This document shows positions 27,897-36,734 of a stretch of DNA of 64,000 nt, piece after piece. Positions within the stretch are counted from its first letter, which is position 1. Each line of letters begins with the position of its first letter. The position numbers and the translations under genes were made by a program. Under the pieces are notes generated by a model. That model saw only the letters and a program-made list of their open reading frames with translations, searched no databases and had not been told where the DNA came from. The DNA is from Paenibacillus caui (GTDB taxonomy: Bacteria > Bacillota > Bacilli > Paenibacillales > Paenibacillaceae): positions 38,102 to 102,101 of the forward strand of contig NZ_JAIOGQ010000017.1 of assembly GCF_019904135.1 (NCBI RefSeq). Reading direction: 5' to 3'.

Positions 27897-28871
27897 CTAA
27901 TATACGAGGCTCGGTTCAGGCTGTGAACCGGACGTGGAGGCCATTCGCTCATATTTGGCCTGATATAAGGCAATTTCAGATGGATTGCAGTAAACGTAAT
28001 GACCGGGAACCACTTCAAGAAGCTGGCTCGCTTCGCTTTGAATCTGCGGCTGAAAGTGAAGCCGGGTCCGCTGTCTTTCATAATCCGGATCAGGGTAGGG
28101 AATGGAGGAGAGCAGGCTTTCCGTGTAAGGATGCAAAGGGTAACGATAAAGCTCCTTGGCAAGCCCAAGCTCTACGATTTTCCCGCGATACATAACCGCA
28201 ATGCGATGGCTGATATACTTAACCATGGATAAATCATGGGCAATAAACAAGTAGGTCAGTTGTTTTTCCTGCTGCAATCTTTTAAGCAGATTGACGATTT
28301 GAGCCTGAATGGATACATCCAGCGCAGATATGGGTTCGTCACAAATAATGAACTTTGGCTGAACGGCCAGCGCACGGGCGATTCCGATACGCTGCCGCTG
28401 TCCTCCGGACAATTCGTGGGGATAGCGACCGGCATGTTCAGGATTCAAGCCGACTGTTTCGAGCAGCCCGGCAACCTGAAGCTCGCGATCCTTGGCATTT
28501 TTCGCAAGGCCGTGCACATCAATTCCCTCTGCGATAATTTCCTTGATTTTATTCCGCGGATTCAATGAAGCATAGGGGTCCTGATAAATCATTTGCACAT
28601 CGCGGCGAAACTTACGCCATCGTTGTTTCCCGCGGAGTTTGGATAAGTCCTCTCCGTTAAAATAAATGCGCCCTCTAGTAGCTTGATATAGCTGGATGAT
28701 GGTTCTCCCCGTCGTTGACTTGCCGCATCCGGACTCGCCGACAAGCCCGAATGTTTCGCCATGATAAATCGAAAAACTGATATCATCCACGGCCCTGATC
28801 ATCTTGGAGCCCGAGCGGAAATGCTGCTTCAAGCCCTCTACTCTTAATAGTTCTGTTCCGTTCTCCTTCAT
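27897..28871 (-). CDS. Oligopeptide/dipeptide ABC transporter ATPase (OppF/DppF-like)
   Basis: This 324-residue ATPase has Walker A GESGCGKST, signature [16 protein letters not shown] and Walker B FIICDEPISALDV, plus the OppF-type C-terminal extension (LLSSIPYPDPDYERQR...GHYVYCNPSEI). The cysteine-containing segment at the end normally binds an iron-sulfur cluster in this family, but only one cysteine is seen here (YCNP). Its ATG overlaps the stop of the upstream ATPase gene. It is one half of the ATPase pair; the operon has lost its promoter and most of its first permease gene. Confidence 0.9.
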   Translation of the reverse strand: MKENGTELLRVEGLKQHFRSGSKMIRAVDDISFSIYHGETFGLVGESGCGKSTTGRTIIQLYQATRGRIYFNGEDLSKLRGKQRWRKFRRDVQMIYQDPYASLNPRNKIKEIIAEGIDVHGLAKNAKDRELQVAGLLETVGLNPEHAGRYPHELSGGQRQRIGIARALAVQPKFIICDEPISALDVSIQAQIVNLLKRLQQEKQLTYLFIAHDLSMVKYISHRIAVMYRGKIVELGLAKELYRYPLHPYTESLLSSIPYPDPDYERQRTRLHFQPQIQSEASQLLEVVPGHYVYCNPSEIALYQAKYERMASTSGSQPEPSLVY

Positions 28872-29944
28872 CGTAACCCCTCTTTTAGTCCTTCACTTGA
28901 AATTGTGCTCTGCTTTCGATTGCGGAAATACCGGTGTCGAATAGCTATCGCTTCGGGCACCTTGATTTTTGGGGCGCGCGGATCCAGAAGCCAGGTTGAA
29001 GCAAAATGCGTTGGAGATACTTGAAACATAGGCGGTTCAGCATGAACATCCGCCGTTAAAGCATATGGATTCCGAGCGGCGAACAGGTCCCCCGCAGGAG
29101 GGGTTAGCAGATTCGGCGGACTCCCGGGAATCGCGTAAAGCTCCTCATCTCCGGCATCCATGGCCGGCATGGAACGAAGAAGCCCCCAAGTATAGGGGTG
29201 CTGGGGATTATAGAAAATTTCATCTACCATGCCGACTTCAATAATTTTCCCTCCATAAATCACAGCGACTCTGTCTGCGACATTAGCCACTACCCCGAGA
29301 TCATGTGTAATAAAAATAATCGAGGTGGACACCTTCGTTTGCACCTCCTTCAGCAGCTCAAGAATTTGAGCCTGGATGGTGACATCCAGCGCCGTTGTCG
29401 GCTCATCCGCGATCAGAATTTCCGGATTGCAAGCCAAAGCGATGGCCGTAACAATGCGCTGCCGCTGTCCGCCCGAAAACTGATGGGGGTAATCATTCAA
29501 GCGATTTTTGCAATCGGGAATGCCTACGAGTTCAAGCAGCTCTATCGCCTTTTTTCGGGCCGCGGATTTGTGCAGCTTTTCATGCAGAAGAAGCGGCTCT
29601 GCCACCTGATAGCCAATCGTCATCGTCGGATTCAGAGACGTCATGGGATTTTGAAAAATCATGGAGATTTTCTTGCCGCGAATGCGCTGCAGCTCTCTAC
29701 TGCTTTTGGTCAGCAGATTATCCCCATGAAACAGAATCTCGCCGCGGTTTATATTTGCGTTTTTGGGGAGCAGCCCCATAATACTCCGGCAGATTACGGA
29801 TTTGCCTGACCCGGACTCTCCTACCAAGGCCAGGGTTTCTCCTTTCTTCAAATTTAGAGACACGCCGCGAACCGCGCGAACCGTTCCGGCAAACGTCTGG
29901 AACGAGATATTTAAATCGTTAATTTCCAAGAGGTTATCAGTCAT
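28868..29944 (-). CDS. Oligopeptide/dipeptide ABC transporter ATPase (OppD/DppD-like)
   Basis: This 358-residue ATPase has Walker [10 protein letters not shown], signature [16 protein letters not shown] and Walker [14 protein letters not shown]. The region after residue 270 ([22 protein letters not shown]) is the OppD-type C-terminal domain. It has a longer C-terminus than usual. The gene lies 14 bases after the permease gene and overlaps the OppF-like gene by four bases (ATGA). Confidence 0.91.
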   Translation of the reverse strand: MTDNLLEINDLNISFQTFAGTVRAVRGVSLNLKKGETLALVGESGSGKSVICRSIMGLLPKNANINRGEILFHGDNLLTKSSRELQRIRGKKISMIFQNPMTSLNPTMTIGYQVAEPLLLHEKLHKSAARKKAIELLELVGIPDCKNRLNDYPHQFSGGQRQRIVTAIALACNPEILIADEPTTALDVTIQAQILELLKEVQTKVSTSIIFITHDLGVVANVADRVAVIYGGKIIEVGMVDEIFYNPQHPYTWGLLRSMPAMDAGDEELYAIPGSPPNLLTPPAGDLFAARNPYALTADVHAEPPMFQVSPTHFASTWLLDPRAPKIKVPEAIAIRHRYFRNRKQSTISSEGLKEGLR

Positions 29945-29958
29945 GATCTCCCGCCTCC

Positions 29959-31002
29959 CTAATCTTTCATTTTCGGATCAAAAGCGTCACGCAGCCCATC
30001 TGCCAGCAGATTGAAGGAAATCATAATCACACACAGGACGGCAGCGGGGATCCACATCAGATGAGGCAGGAAGCGAAACGTCTTATACCCTTCATTCAGG
30101 AGCGTCCCCAAAGACGCGTCCGGAGCGCGCATTCCAATGCCTATAAAGCTGAGAAAGGCCTCGAAAAAGATAGCGCTGGGAATCGTAAACATCGTCTGAA
30201 CGATGATGATCCCGCTGAGATTCGGAATGATATGCTTTAAGGCAATGCGCAGGGAAGACACGCCGAGTGTCTTCGATGCCAGAACAAATTCCAGACTTTT
30301 GAGCTTCATGGTTTGAGCGCGAACAATGCGGGCCATCGTAATCCAGCCTGTAAGGGCAAGAGCGACAATGATCGAGAGCATCCCCGGTTTAAACAACAGG
30401 AGCATCAAAATAACGATGACGAGAGTAGGAACTCCGGAGATAATCTCAAGAACACGCTGCATGACGTTATCCGTAATTCCGCCCTTCCAGCCGGAAATCA
30501 AGCCGAAGGTGATGCCGATAAACAGATCAAAAAGAGCAGCCACTCCAGCAATGAGCAAGGAGATCCGGGTGCCCGCCAGAACCCGTGACAGTAAATCGCG
30601 GCCGAATGCATCCGTGCCGAAATAGTAATTTACGCCCGCAGGAACCTTCGCTAGCGCATATTTGTCAACCCAGTGGTCGGAAACCCTGGCTAGACCGTTA
30701 AAGCCGTTAATATGAACGCCGGGGATGCGCGGCGGTAAGTTGGCATGCGGCAAATTTTGCTGATTCGGATCATGGGGTGTATACCATACCGACAGGACCG
30801 CAACGAGTACAATCAGCAGCAAAATGTAGAGAGAACCAAGCGCTGCCTTGTTTTTCCTGAGACGCCTCCAGCCGTCCTGATAGAAGGAGAGGGAAGGTGA
30901 CGTGACCTTTTCTTTGTCTCCAAAATAATCGCTGTCTAAAGGTTCAAAATAGGAATCCGGGATGTCCGGAAGCTCGTTTGTTTTTCTGCCAGCTATGCTC
31001 AT
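29959..31002 (-). CDS. Oligopeptide/dipeptide ABC transporter permease (OppC/DppC-like)
   Basis: This 347-residue permease has an N-terminal cytoplasmic extension, about six membrane segments, and the conserved loop VLASKTLGVSSLRIALKHIIPN. NYYFGTDAFGRDLLSR is the OppC motif. The ATG at 31002 overlaps the stop of the truncated OppB-like fragment (AAATGA). Without an intact OppB partner and binding protein nearby, the complex is probably incomplete unless those parts are supplied elsewhere. Confidence 0.92.
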   Translation of the reverse strand: MSIAGRKTNELPDIPDSYFEPLDSDYFGDKEKVTSPSLSFYQDGWRRLRKNKAALGSLYILLLIVLVAVLSVWYTPHDPNQQNLPHANLPPRIPGVHINGFNGLARVSDHWVDKYALAKVPAGVNYYFGTDAFGRDLLSRVLAGTRISLLIAGVAALFDLFIGITFGLISGWKGGITDNVMQRVLEIISGVPTLVIVILMLLLFKPGMLSIIVALALTGWITMARIVRAQTMKLKSLEFVLASKTLGVSSLRIALKHIIPNLSGIIIVQTMFTIPSAIFFEAFLSFIGIGMRAPDASLGTLLNEGYKTFRFLPHLMWIPAAVLCVIMISFNLLADGLRDAFDPKMKD

Positions 31003-31165
31003 TTTTTACCTCCCGCTAACCTGATCCGGGGATCGATAATGCCGTAAAGAATGTCAACAATCAATATAACGACGACCAGCATTGCAGAATAAAGCAGGGT
31101 GACGCTCATAATCGTCGCGTAATCATTGGTCAGGATAGATTTGACGAACTGCTCCCCGATGTAGT
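30999..31165 (-). pseudogene. OppB-like permease, only the C-terminus remains
   Basis: The last 50 or so residues of an OppB-type permease are readable on the minus strand: IGEQFVKSILTNDYATIM, VTLLYSAMLVVVILIVDI and LYGIIDPRIRLAGGKK. No upstream homology exists: beyond about 31165 the sequence becomes, on the plus strand, part of a different permease. Over 250 residues are missing. The exact junction base is uncertain by 10-20 bases. Confidence 0.8.
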
Positions 31166-31691
31166 TGCCGTCAGCTGGGTTTTCCGGTGGATACTAATGA
31201 AGAATGGGGTGGTTAATGAGCTTCTTCTCGAAGCGGGATTGCATGCGCAATCCTTTCTGTATTCCCCTTCGCAAGCTATTTTCTGGATTGTGGCTGTCAT
31301 GGTATGGCAAAATATTGGCTTTCAGATGCTTATATTCCTGGCAGGACTTGAAAACATCCCCAAAATGTACTATGAAGCGGCTGCCATTGATGGGGCTTCC
31401 GCTTGGAGCAAATTTGTGCATATTACCTTGCCGCTGCTCCATCCGGTTATTCTGTTTTCTGTCATTATCGCCAGTATTAGTTTTCTGCAGTCTTTTGCCC
31501 AAGTGCTAAATATGACTGGAGGGGGGCCATTGGATTCCACGATCTCCGTCGTGCTTCATATTTACAACCTGGCTTTTAAAAGCTTCGATATGGGGCTGGC
31601 ATCCGCCGCGACCGTCGTCCTGTTCGTTATTATTCTGGCACTAACCCTGCTGCAGCTTAAAGTATTAGGCAATCGGTTCCAGCATGAATAA
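31165..31691 (+). pseudogene. Sugar ABC permease (UgpA/MalF-like), 5' part missing
   Basis: The plus strand carries the C-terminal part of a carbohydrate permease, from AVSWVFRWILMKNGVVNELL (about 31167) to the stop. The family loop YYEAAAIDGASAWSKFVHITLPLL is intact. An ATG at 31197 opens a 164-codon frame, but the protein family normally begins about 130 residues earlier, with three or more further membrane segments. The open frame continues upstream into OppB sequence. It ends four codons into the next permease gene, so the pair was an operon. It is probably not functional. Confidence 0.8.
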
Positions 31692-32568
31692 GCAAAAAGG
31701 AGGGGTCTTACTGAATTCCGTTATCCTATCCGAACGTAGTTCTGCGGTCAATACAAATTACATTTCCATTTGCGCCAGTTATCTTTTTCTTACCATTGGA
31801 ATTATTGTCATGGTATTTCCTTTCCTTTGGATGATATCAACGTCTTTCAAAGCGCCTGCCGAGGTTTACTCGTTAAGCTTAATCCCGTCAGCGCTCAACT
31901 GGGATAATTATCGGACGATTTTTCAGACTACTTTATTCGCCAAATGGATGCTTAACAGTTTGATCATCGCGTGCATTTCTACGTTATCTGTTTGCCTGTT
32001 TGATACTATAGCAGGTTATATCCTCGCCAAATTTACGTTTTACGGAAAAAAGACAATCTTTGTTCTTATTCTCAGCACGCTTATGGTTCCAACGGAGATG
32101 CTCATCATTCCCTGGTACTTGGTATCGAGCCGCTTAGACGGTATCGATAGCTATTGGGGAATTGTATTCCCTAGCCTGATGTCGGGGTTCGGCATTTTTC
32201 TGATCAAGCAATTTATGGAATCCCTGCCGTCAGAATTGCTGGATGCAGCCCGAATCGACGGAATGGGCGAATGGGGAATCCTCTCCCGGGTTGCGGTTCC
32301 CCTGAGCCGATCAGTTCTTGCGACGCTATCTATTTTAACTTTTCTTGGCAGCTGGAATTCATTTATATGGCCGCTCATCATTACGCAGACAGATCATATC
32401 TTTACCATTCCAGTGGGAATGGCCTTTTTCTCCAGCGAGGCCAAAGACAGCAGCAACTGGATTCAAATTATGACAGGCGCAACGCTATCCGTGATCCCGC
32501 TAGTTGTGGTATTTCTTATTTTTCAGAAGCAGATCATTCGGGGAATTGCCACAACGGGACTAAAGTAA
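31684..32568 (+). CDS. Carbohydrate ABC transporter permease (UgpE/MalG-like)
   Basis: This 294-residue inner membrane permease has six segments and the EAA loop LPSELLDAARIDGMGEWGIL, where LDAARIDG is the MalG hallmark. The ATG at 31684 overlaps the end of the broken upstream permease but has little ribosome-binding sequence. A strong AAAGGAGGGG lies just inside, before an in-frame CTG at 31711, so translation may begin there. Without its partner permease, binding protein and promoter it is likely a relic. A terminator follows. Confidence 0.88.
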   Translation: MNKQKGGVLLNSVILSERSSAVNTNYISICASYLFLTIGIIVMVFPFLWMISTSFKAPAEVYSLSLIPSALNWDNYRTIFQTTLFAKWMLNSLIIACISTLSVCLFDTIAGYILAKFTFYGKKTIFVLILSTLMVPTEMLIIPWYLVSSRLDGIDSYWGIVFPSLMSGFGIFLIKQFMESLPSELLDAARIDGMGEWGILSRVAVPLSRSVLATLSILTFLGSWNSFIWPLIITQTDHIFTIPVGMAFFSSEAKDSSNWIQIMTGATLSVIPLVVVFLIFQKQIIRGIATTGLK

Positions 32569-32631
32569 TATTAGAACTTCTCTCCGGGTGCAGCTCCTTT
32601 GAAAGAACAGACAAGAATCCGTTTTCATCCC

Positions 32632-32680
32632 AAAAAGCTGTCCGGGGTCGTGATGACCTTTGTGACAGCTTTTTTATTTT
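32632..32680 (+). terminator. Terminator after the sugar permease gene
   Basis: AAAAAGCTGTC pairs with GACAGCTTTTT around a loop that can form a second small stem. It is followed by TATTTT. Confidence 0.8.
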
Positions 32681-32809
32681 CTTTCAGGTGAAAGGCTTTC
32701 ATGAGCTTTTAACACTTCACAGCGCATATATTTGCGAATATACTGGTTATCGAAAGCCTTGAGCAGTGCGGCTTAAGAACCAAATGGAAGCAGGAAAGAA
32801 GGAATCGAA

Positions 32810-34525
32810 ATGCGCTCTTTTAGACAAATGGACGATGGCTCGATTGAAACTTCGCTAAGGGGCAGGGAATTGCTTGCCAACCCGATGTTGAATAAAGGGG
32901 TGGCTTTCACGCAAGAGGAACGGGAGGAGCTCGGTCTGAACGGGTTGCTGCCTCCGACGGTAATGACCATAGATGAACAGGTGCGCCGGGTTTACGAACA
33001 GCTGCAGAGTCAGCCGGATAATTTGCGTAGAAATATTGCGCTTAACGACTTGTTTCACCGTAATGTCGTATTGTTCTACCGTTTGCTGAATGAGCACTTG
33101 AGTGAAATGCTGCCGATTGTGTACACGCCAACCGTGGGACAGGCTATTCAGGAGTACAGCCATGAATATCATCGTCCCGGCGGCGTTTATTTGTCGATTG
33201 ATGATCCGGATGGCATTGAACGAGCTTTTGAATGTATAAAGAATCATATTGAAGATATTGATCTGATCGTAGCTACCGACTCCGAAAGCATTTTGGGCAT
33301 TGGAGACTGGGGGGTCGGGGGGATCAATATTTCGATTGGCAAGCTGGCTGTTTATACGGCTGCAGCCGGAATCGATCCAGGCCGCGTGATGGCGGTTGTA
33401 CTGGATGTAGGCACAGACAACGAGAAGCTCCTGAACGATCCGTTATATATGGGCAATCGCCATGCGCGAATCAGGGGCGAAAGATACGAAAGCTTTGTAG
33501 ACCGTTTTGTGCGCGCCACAGTCGAGCATTTCCCCCATGCCCTGCTGCATTGGGAGGACTTGGGCAATGTGAATGCGCGGAGCATTCTGGGCAAATACAG
33601 CGATAAAATGCTGACATTCAATGACGATATCCAGGGTACAGGCGCGGTGACGCTTGCTGCCATCAAGTCTGCCTGCAAAGTGGCAGGCGTTCCTCTCTCC
33701 GGGCAGCGGGTGCTGGTGTTTGGGCCGGGATCGGCCGGAATCGGCAATGCCGACCAGATCTGTTCGGCCATGATGCTGGAAGGGCTGAGGGAGGAGGATG
33801 CGCGGAGCCGCTTTTGGGCCTATGATCAGCGCGGACTGCTCACGGACAGCACCGAAGGCGTGCTGGATTTTCAGCGTCCGTATGTGAGACGGGACGAAGA
33901 ATGCGCTCATTGGCAGCGTAACGAATCCGGCATCATTCCGCTGCTTGAAGTGATTCGTCAGATCAAGCCGACGATTCTGATCGGAACCTCCGGTGTACCC
34001 GGGGCTTTTTCGGAAGAAATTGTGAAGGAAATGGCACGGCATGTAGAGCGGCCGCTCATCATGCCAATGTCGAATCCGACTGTGCTCGCCGAGGCTGTTC
34101 CCGGCGACCTGCTTGCCTGGACGGAAGGGCGGGCACTGATTGCAACCGGCAGTCCATTTGAGCCGGTCTATTACGGCGGAGTCCGATATGAGATCGGGCA
34201 GGCGAACAATGCCCTGGTTTTTCCGGGACTGGGGCTTGGCGTGATCACGGTGCAGGCGGGATGCCTGACTCAGGGCATGTTTAGCGCAGCAGCCGATGCG
34301 GTTGCCGCGAGCGTTGCTTTGGAGACTGAAGGAAGCTCTCTGCTGCCCCGAGTAGAAGAGCTTCGGGAAGTGTCCATATCGGTGGCTGTCGCGGTTGCGC
34401 AAGCGGCCATTAGAGAAGGTGTTGCCGGCATCGTCCCGGAAGATGTCGAGGCCGCGATCAGGTCGACGATGTGGGAATGCTCGTACAAAAGAATTAGAGC
34501 GGCGCAGGAGCTTGCGATCGTTTAA
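32810..34525 (+). CDS. NAD-dependent malic enzyme (MaeA/SfcA type)
   Basis: This 571-residue protein has the length of the large malic enzymes that decarboxylate malate to pyruvate with NAD. N-terminal and catalytic motifs include [12 protein letters not shown] with the active tyrosine, [26 protein letters not shown] and [14 protein letters not shown]. The nucleotide-binding segment is [17 protein letters not shown], followed by [11 protein letters not shown] and MPMSNPT. The start follows AGGAAAGAAGG. It is a single-gene unit, with terminators on both sides. Confidence 0.96.
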   Translation: MRSFRQMDDGSIETSLRGRELLANPMLNKGVAFTQEEREELGLNGLLPPTVMTIDEQVRRVYEQLQSQPDNLRRNIALNDLFHRNVVLFYRLLNEHLSEMLPIVYTPTVGQAIQEYSHEYHRPGGVYLSIDDPDGIERAFECIKNHIEDIDLIVATDSESILGIGDWGVGGINISIGKLAVYTAAAGIDPGRVMAVVLDVGTDNEKLLNDPLYMGNRHARIRGERYESFVDRFVRATVEHFPHALLHWEDLGNVNARSILGKYSDKMLTFNDDIQGTGAVTLAAIKSACKVAGVPLSGQRVLVFGPGSAGIGNADQICSAMMLEGLREEDARSRFWAYDQRGLLTDSTEGVLDFQRPYVRRDEECAHWQRNESGIIPLLEVIRQIKPTILIGTSGVPGAFSEEIVKEMARHVERPLIMPMSNPTVLAEAVPGDLLAWTEGRALIATGSPFEPVYYGGVRYEIGQANNALVFPGLGLGVITVQAGCLTQGMFSAAADAVAASVALETEGSSLLPRVEELREVSISVAVAVAQAAIREGVAGIVPEDVEAAIRSTMWECSYKRIRAAQELAIV

Positions 34526-34571
34526 CAGCGTATTTTCACGTATATCTCTCTGCTTTGAAAGATTAATCCGC

Positions 34572-34620
34572 AGAAGCTTCCATCTCCGCCATAACGGCGG
34601 GTTTGGAAGCTTCTTCGTTT
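34572..34620. terminator. Terminator after malic enzyme
   Basis: GAAGCTTCCA pairs with TGGAAGCTTC, with an inner stem CCGCC/GGCGG. T-rich sequence flanks both sides. Confidence 0.85.
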
Positions 34621-34626
34621 AAAGTC

Positions 34627-35268
34627 TTAATATGAAATTTCAATGAGGGCTTGAAATGAAGCCGGGTTGTTCAGCAGGCTCACCATACAGTCCGCGAGAT
34701 CCGCTCGTGATATACCCGTAAGCCCTTTTGCCTTGGTCATCGGTTCATTAACGGCGATTCGGTACTCGCCCGTACTAGGGCTGTCCGTTAATCTCGGTGG
34801 ACGGATGATCGTCCAATCCAGCCCGGATCTCTGGACATTCCGTTCCATGCGCTGCATGTCCTCATACAGATTTTTAAATAGACGCTGCACGATCAACCGA
34901 ATGATCAGCTGCGGCACAAACGGCGTGTCCGGCGGGATTTCGAGAGCGGATGCCGACAAACAGATGAGCCGGCGCACACCGGCTTCCTGCATGGCCAGCA
35001 TAATATTGTTCGTTCCTTCCGAGTAAACGGTTGTTGGTTTTCGGTGATTGGCGCCCAGTGCTGAAAGTACGGCATGTTTCCCGACCATAGGAGCCATAAT
35101 GCTGGACGGATCGAGCACATCACCGGGGATAACAATCAGCCTGTCATGAGCCATCTCAAACTTGCCGGGTTGACGAACGACGGCTGTAACCTCATGGCCT
35201 TTGGCCAGCAATTGCTCGACAACTTGGCGGCCGGTGCTTCCGGTAGCTCCGAACACAATAAGCTTCAT
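34627..35268 (-). CDS. NAD(P)-binding SDR-like protein (NmrA/YwnB type)
   Basis: This 213-residue atypical short-chain dehydrogenase starts with the Rossmann motif VFGATGSTGRQVVEQLL, and has VLSALGANHRKPTTVYSEG and WTIIRPPRL later. Proteins of this type act as NAD(P)H-dependent reductases or sensors; the usual catalytic YxxxK is not obvious, so enzyme activity is uncertain. It lies 57 bases after the TetR gene, and an 18-base operator nearly identical to the one before the TetR gene lies in that gap. The TetR protein therefore probably controls it directly. Confidence 0.82.
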   Translation of the reverse strand: MKLIVFGATGSTGRQVVEQLLAKGHEVTAVVRQPGKFEMAHDRLIVIPGDVLDPSSIMAPMVGKHAVLSALGANHRKPTTVYSEGTNNIMLAMQEAGVRRLICLSASALEIPPDTPFVPQLIIRLIVQRLFKNLYEDMQRMERNVQRSGLDWTIIRPPRLTDSPSTGEYRIAVNEPMTKAKGLTGISRADLADCMVSLLNNPASFQALIEISY

Positions 35269-35293
35269 CGGGGTTCACTCCTTTGTGAAGATA

Positions 35294-35311
35294 GTTATTA
35301 GTCACTAACAT
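35294..35311. promoter_or_regulatory. TetR operator upstream of the SDR gene
   Basis: GTTATTAGTCACTAACAT matches the site before the TetR gene at 16 of 18 positions. Both are imperfect inverted repeats of GTTA(T/G)T. Confidence 0.6.
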
Positions 35312-35325
35312 TGATGGCAAAAAAA

Positions 35326-35916
35326 TTATTCTTTAATACCGTTACAAAACACAGTAACGAAATTGGATATGAACAATTCTTTGGATTCGTTGATGAATTG
35401 TGTCCCCCATAGGGCAGTTGAGGAAAAATAGCCATATAACATCGTTAAGAAATTCATGGCTTGCACGTTTGCATCCGTTCGGACCATTTTGTTCTTCTCC
35501 TGCATAGCTGTGAAATATTGGGTTATATATTCCTTCAATTGGTTTGTATGTTCGGAAATAAAACCCGCCAATTCAGGCATGGTAGTCCGTTCTTGAACGG
35601 CAATCAGAAAAATGGATTGATTCTGCCTCATAGAATCGATGTAGAAATGGGCTATTTTCTCCAAATCTTGTTTCAAATCCCATAGAATCATGCTATCAAA
35701 TAAATTTTTAAAGCTCGGAATATACGAATATTTATGAATCGCTGCCTCCAAAACCCCTTTTTTGCTTTCAAAATGGCGGAAAACAGTCATTTCGCTGACT
35801 TGGGAGGCCTGTGCAATATCTTTGATCGTAACCGGTCTGAACCCTTTCTCCTGCATTAATTGAAGAGCTGACTTGAGAATTCGATCTGCTGTCCCGACTT
35901 CCGTATCTTGCATCAT
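35326..35916 (-). CDS. TetR-family transcriptional regulator
   Basis: This 196-residue regulator has the N-terminal TetR domain (ILKSALQLMQEKGFRPVTI, KDIAQASQVSEMTVFRHFES) and a ligand-binding helical domain. The start at 35916 follows ATGGGGGACT; the frame begins five codons earlier. The gene precedes the SDR gene and both have the same operator-like site, so it is likely an autorepressor that also represses the SDR gene. The inducer is unknown. Confidence 0.88.
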   Translation of the reverse strand: MMQDTEVGTADRILKSALQLMQEKGFRPVTIKDIAQASQVSEMTVFRHFESKKGVLEAAIHKYSYIPSFKNLFDSMILWDLKQDLEKIAHFYIDSMRQNQSIFLIAVQERTTMPELAGFISEHTNQLKEYITQYFTAMQEKNKMVRTDANVQAMNFLTMLYGYFSSTALWGTQFINESKELFISNFVTVFCNGIKE

Positions 35917-35948
35917 AGTCCCCCATCGCAATAGTGATAAACATGTAT

Positions 35949-35966
35949 GTTATTAATAACTAACAT
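35949..35966. promoter_or_regulatory. TetR operator upstream of the TetR gene
   Basis: GTTATTAATAACTAACAT lies about 33 bases before the start codon. It is partly palindromic and nearly identical to the site in front of the SDR gene. Confidence 0.6.
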
Positions 35967-36104
35967 AAATATAGAGCCGATATGGATGAATGTCAATCCG
36001 GATTGTTGCTGAAGCGGAAAATGGGGGTTCAGGCGGCATTCGTAAGGCTCCACCCTCGTAACGGCTAACCCCACTAAGGCCTTTGGATTAATGTTCTCTG
36101 AACA

Positions 36105-36146
36105 TAAATAATGCCCTTCTGACTTCCTATAGGGAAGCAAAAGGGC
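36105..36146 (-). terminator. Terminator after the PadR gene
   Basis: On the minus strand GCCCTTTTGCTTCC pairs with GGAAGTCAGAAGGGC, then ATTATTTA. The remaining bases up to the TetR operator hold no gene. Confidence 0.75.
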
Positions 36147-36157
36147 TGACAACATAT

Positions 36158-36730
36158 TCAATCGTTCTCGTCCAGAACCGGGTCTCCGCCATACTGATTG
36201 AGCTGGCCGGCTGCGGCGTCTTTGTACAATCTTTTCAACCAGTTCAGCTCTGTCTTGGCATGCTCATAATTCCCTGCCATCAAGTGAAGCACACTTCTCG
36301 GCACGGTGCCGATATGGCTGCGGTACACTTCGTACAGATAGTTGACTTGATGCTCCGCCTCCAGGATCCGTTTCTTCAGGATGGCGGCAATTTTCTCCTG
36401 ATCCCCTTTCCAGGCAAAGGCGAGCGCTGTATAAATGGGACGACACACCGGCTCGATTTCCTCGAACATACGCAGCAGAAGCTTCTCAAAATAGATTTTT
36501 CCTTTATCGGTAATCCGGTATACGGTTTTGTCCGGACGATTGCTGCTTTTGATCACTTCAACGGCCTCTATGCTGCCCTGCTTGCATAACTGCTCTACGG
36601 CGTAATACAAGGAACCGATCTGCATTTTCGCATTCCGGTCCAGCGACCGGTCCTTCATAATGGTTCGGATCTCGTAAGGATGCATGTCTTTCTCAAGAAG
36701 AATGCCCAGGATAGCCAGTTTGATCGGCAT
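36158..36730 (-). CDS. PadR-family transcriptional regulator
   Basis: This 190-residue protein has a PadR winged helix at the N-terminus (KLAILGILLEKDMHPYEI, then LYYAVEQLCKQGSIEAVEV and YRITDKGKIYFEKLLL) and a long helical C-terminus typical of PadR subfamily 2. It directly follows the DHA2 exporter gene (stop and start four bases apart) and is co-transcribed. PadR regulators of this kind usually repress their own exporter operon until a drug binds. The palindromes upstream of the exporter are the likely binding sites. Confidence 0.9.
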   Translation of the reverse strand: MPIKLAILGILLEKDMHPYEIRTIMKDRSLDRNAKMQIGSLYYAVEQLCKQGSIEAVEVIKSSNRPDKTVYRITDKGKIYFEKLLLRMFEEIEPVCRPIYTALAFAWKGDQEKIAAILKKRILEAEHQVNYLYEVYRSHIGTVPRSVLHLMAGNYEHAKTELNWLKRLYKDAAAGQLNQYGGDPVLDEND

Positions 36731-36734
36731 CGGG

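Noticed and set aside
35917..36157. 82-codon frame between TetR and PadR genes
   Set aside because: It crosses the padR terminator and the TetR operator and resembles no protein.
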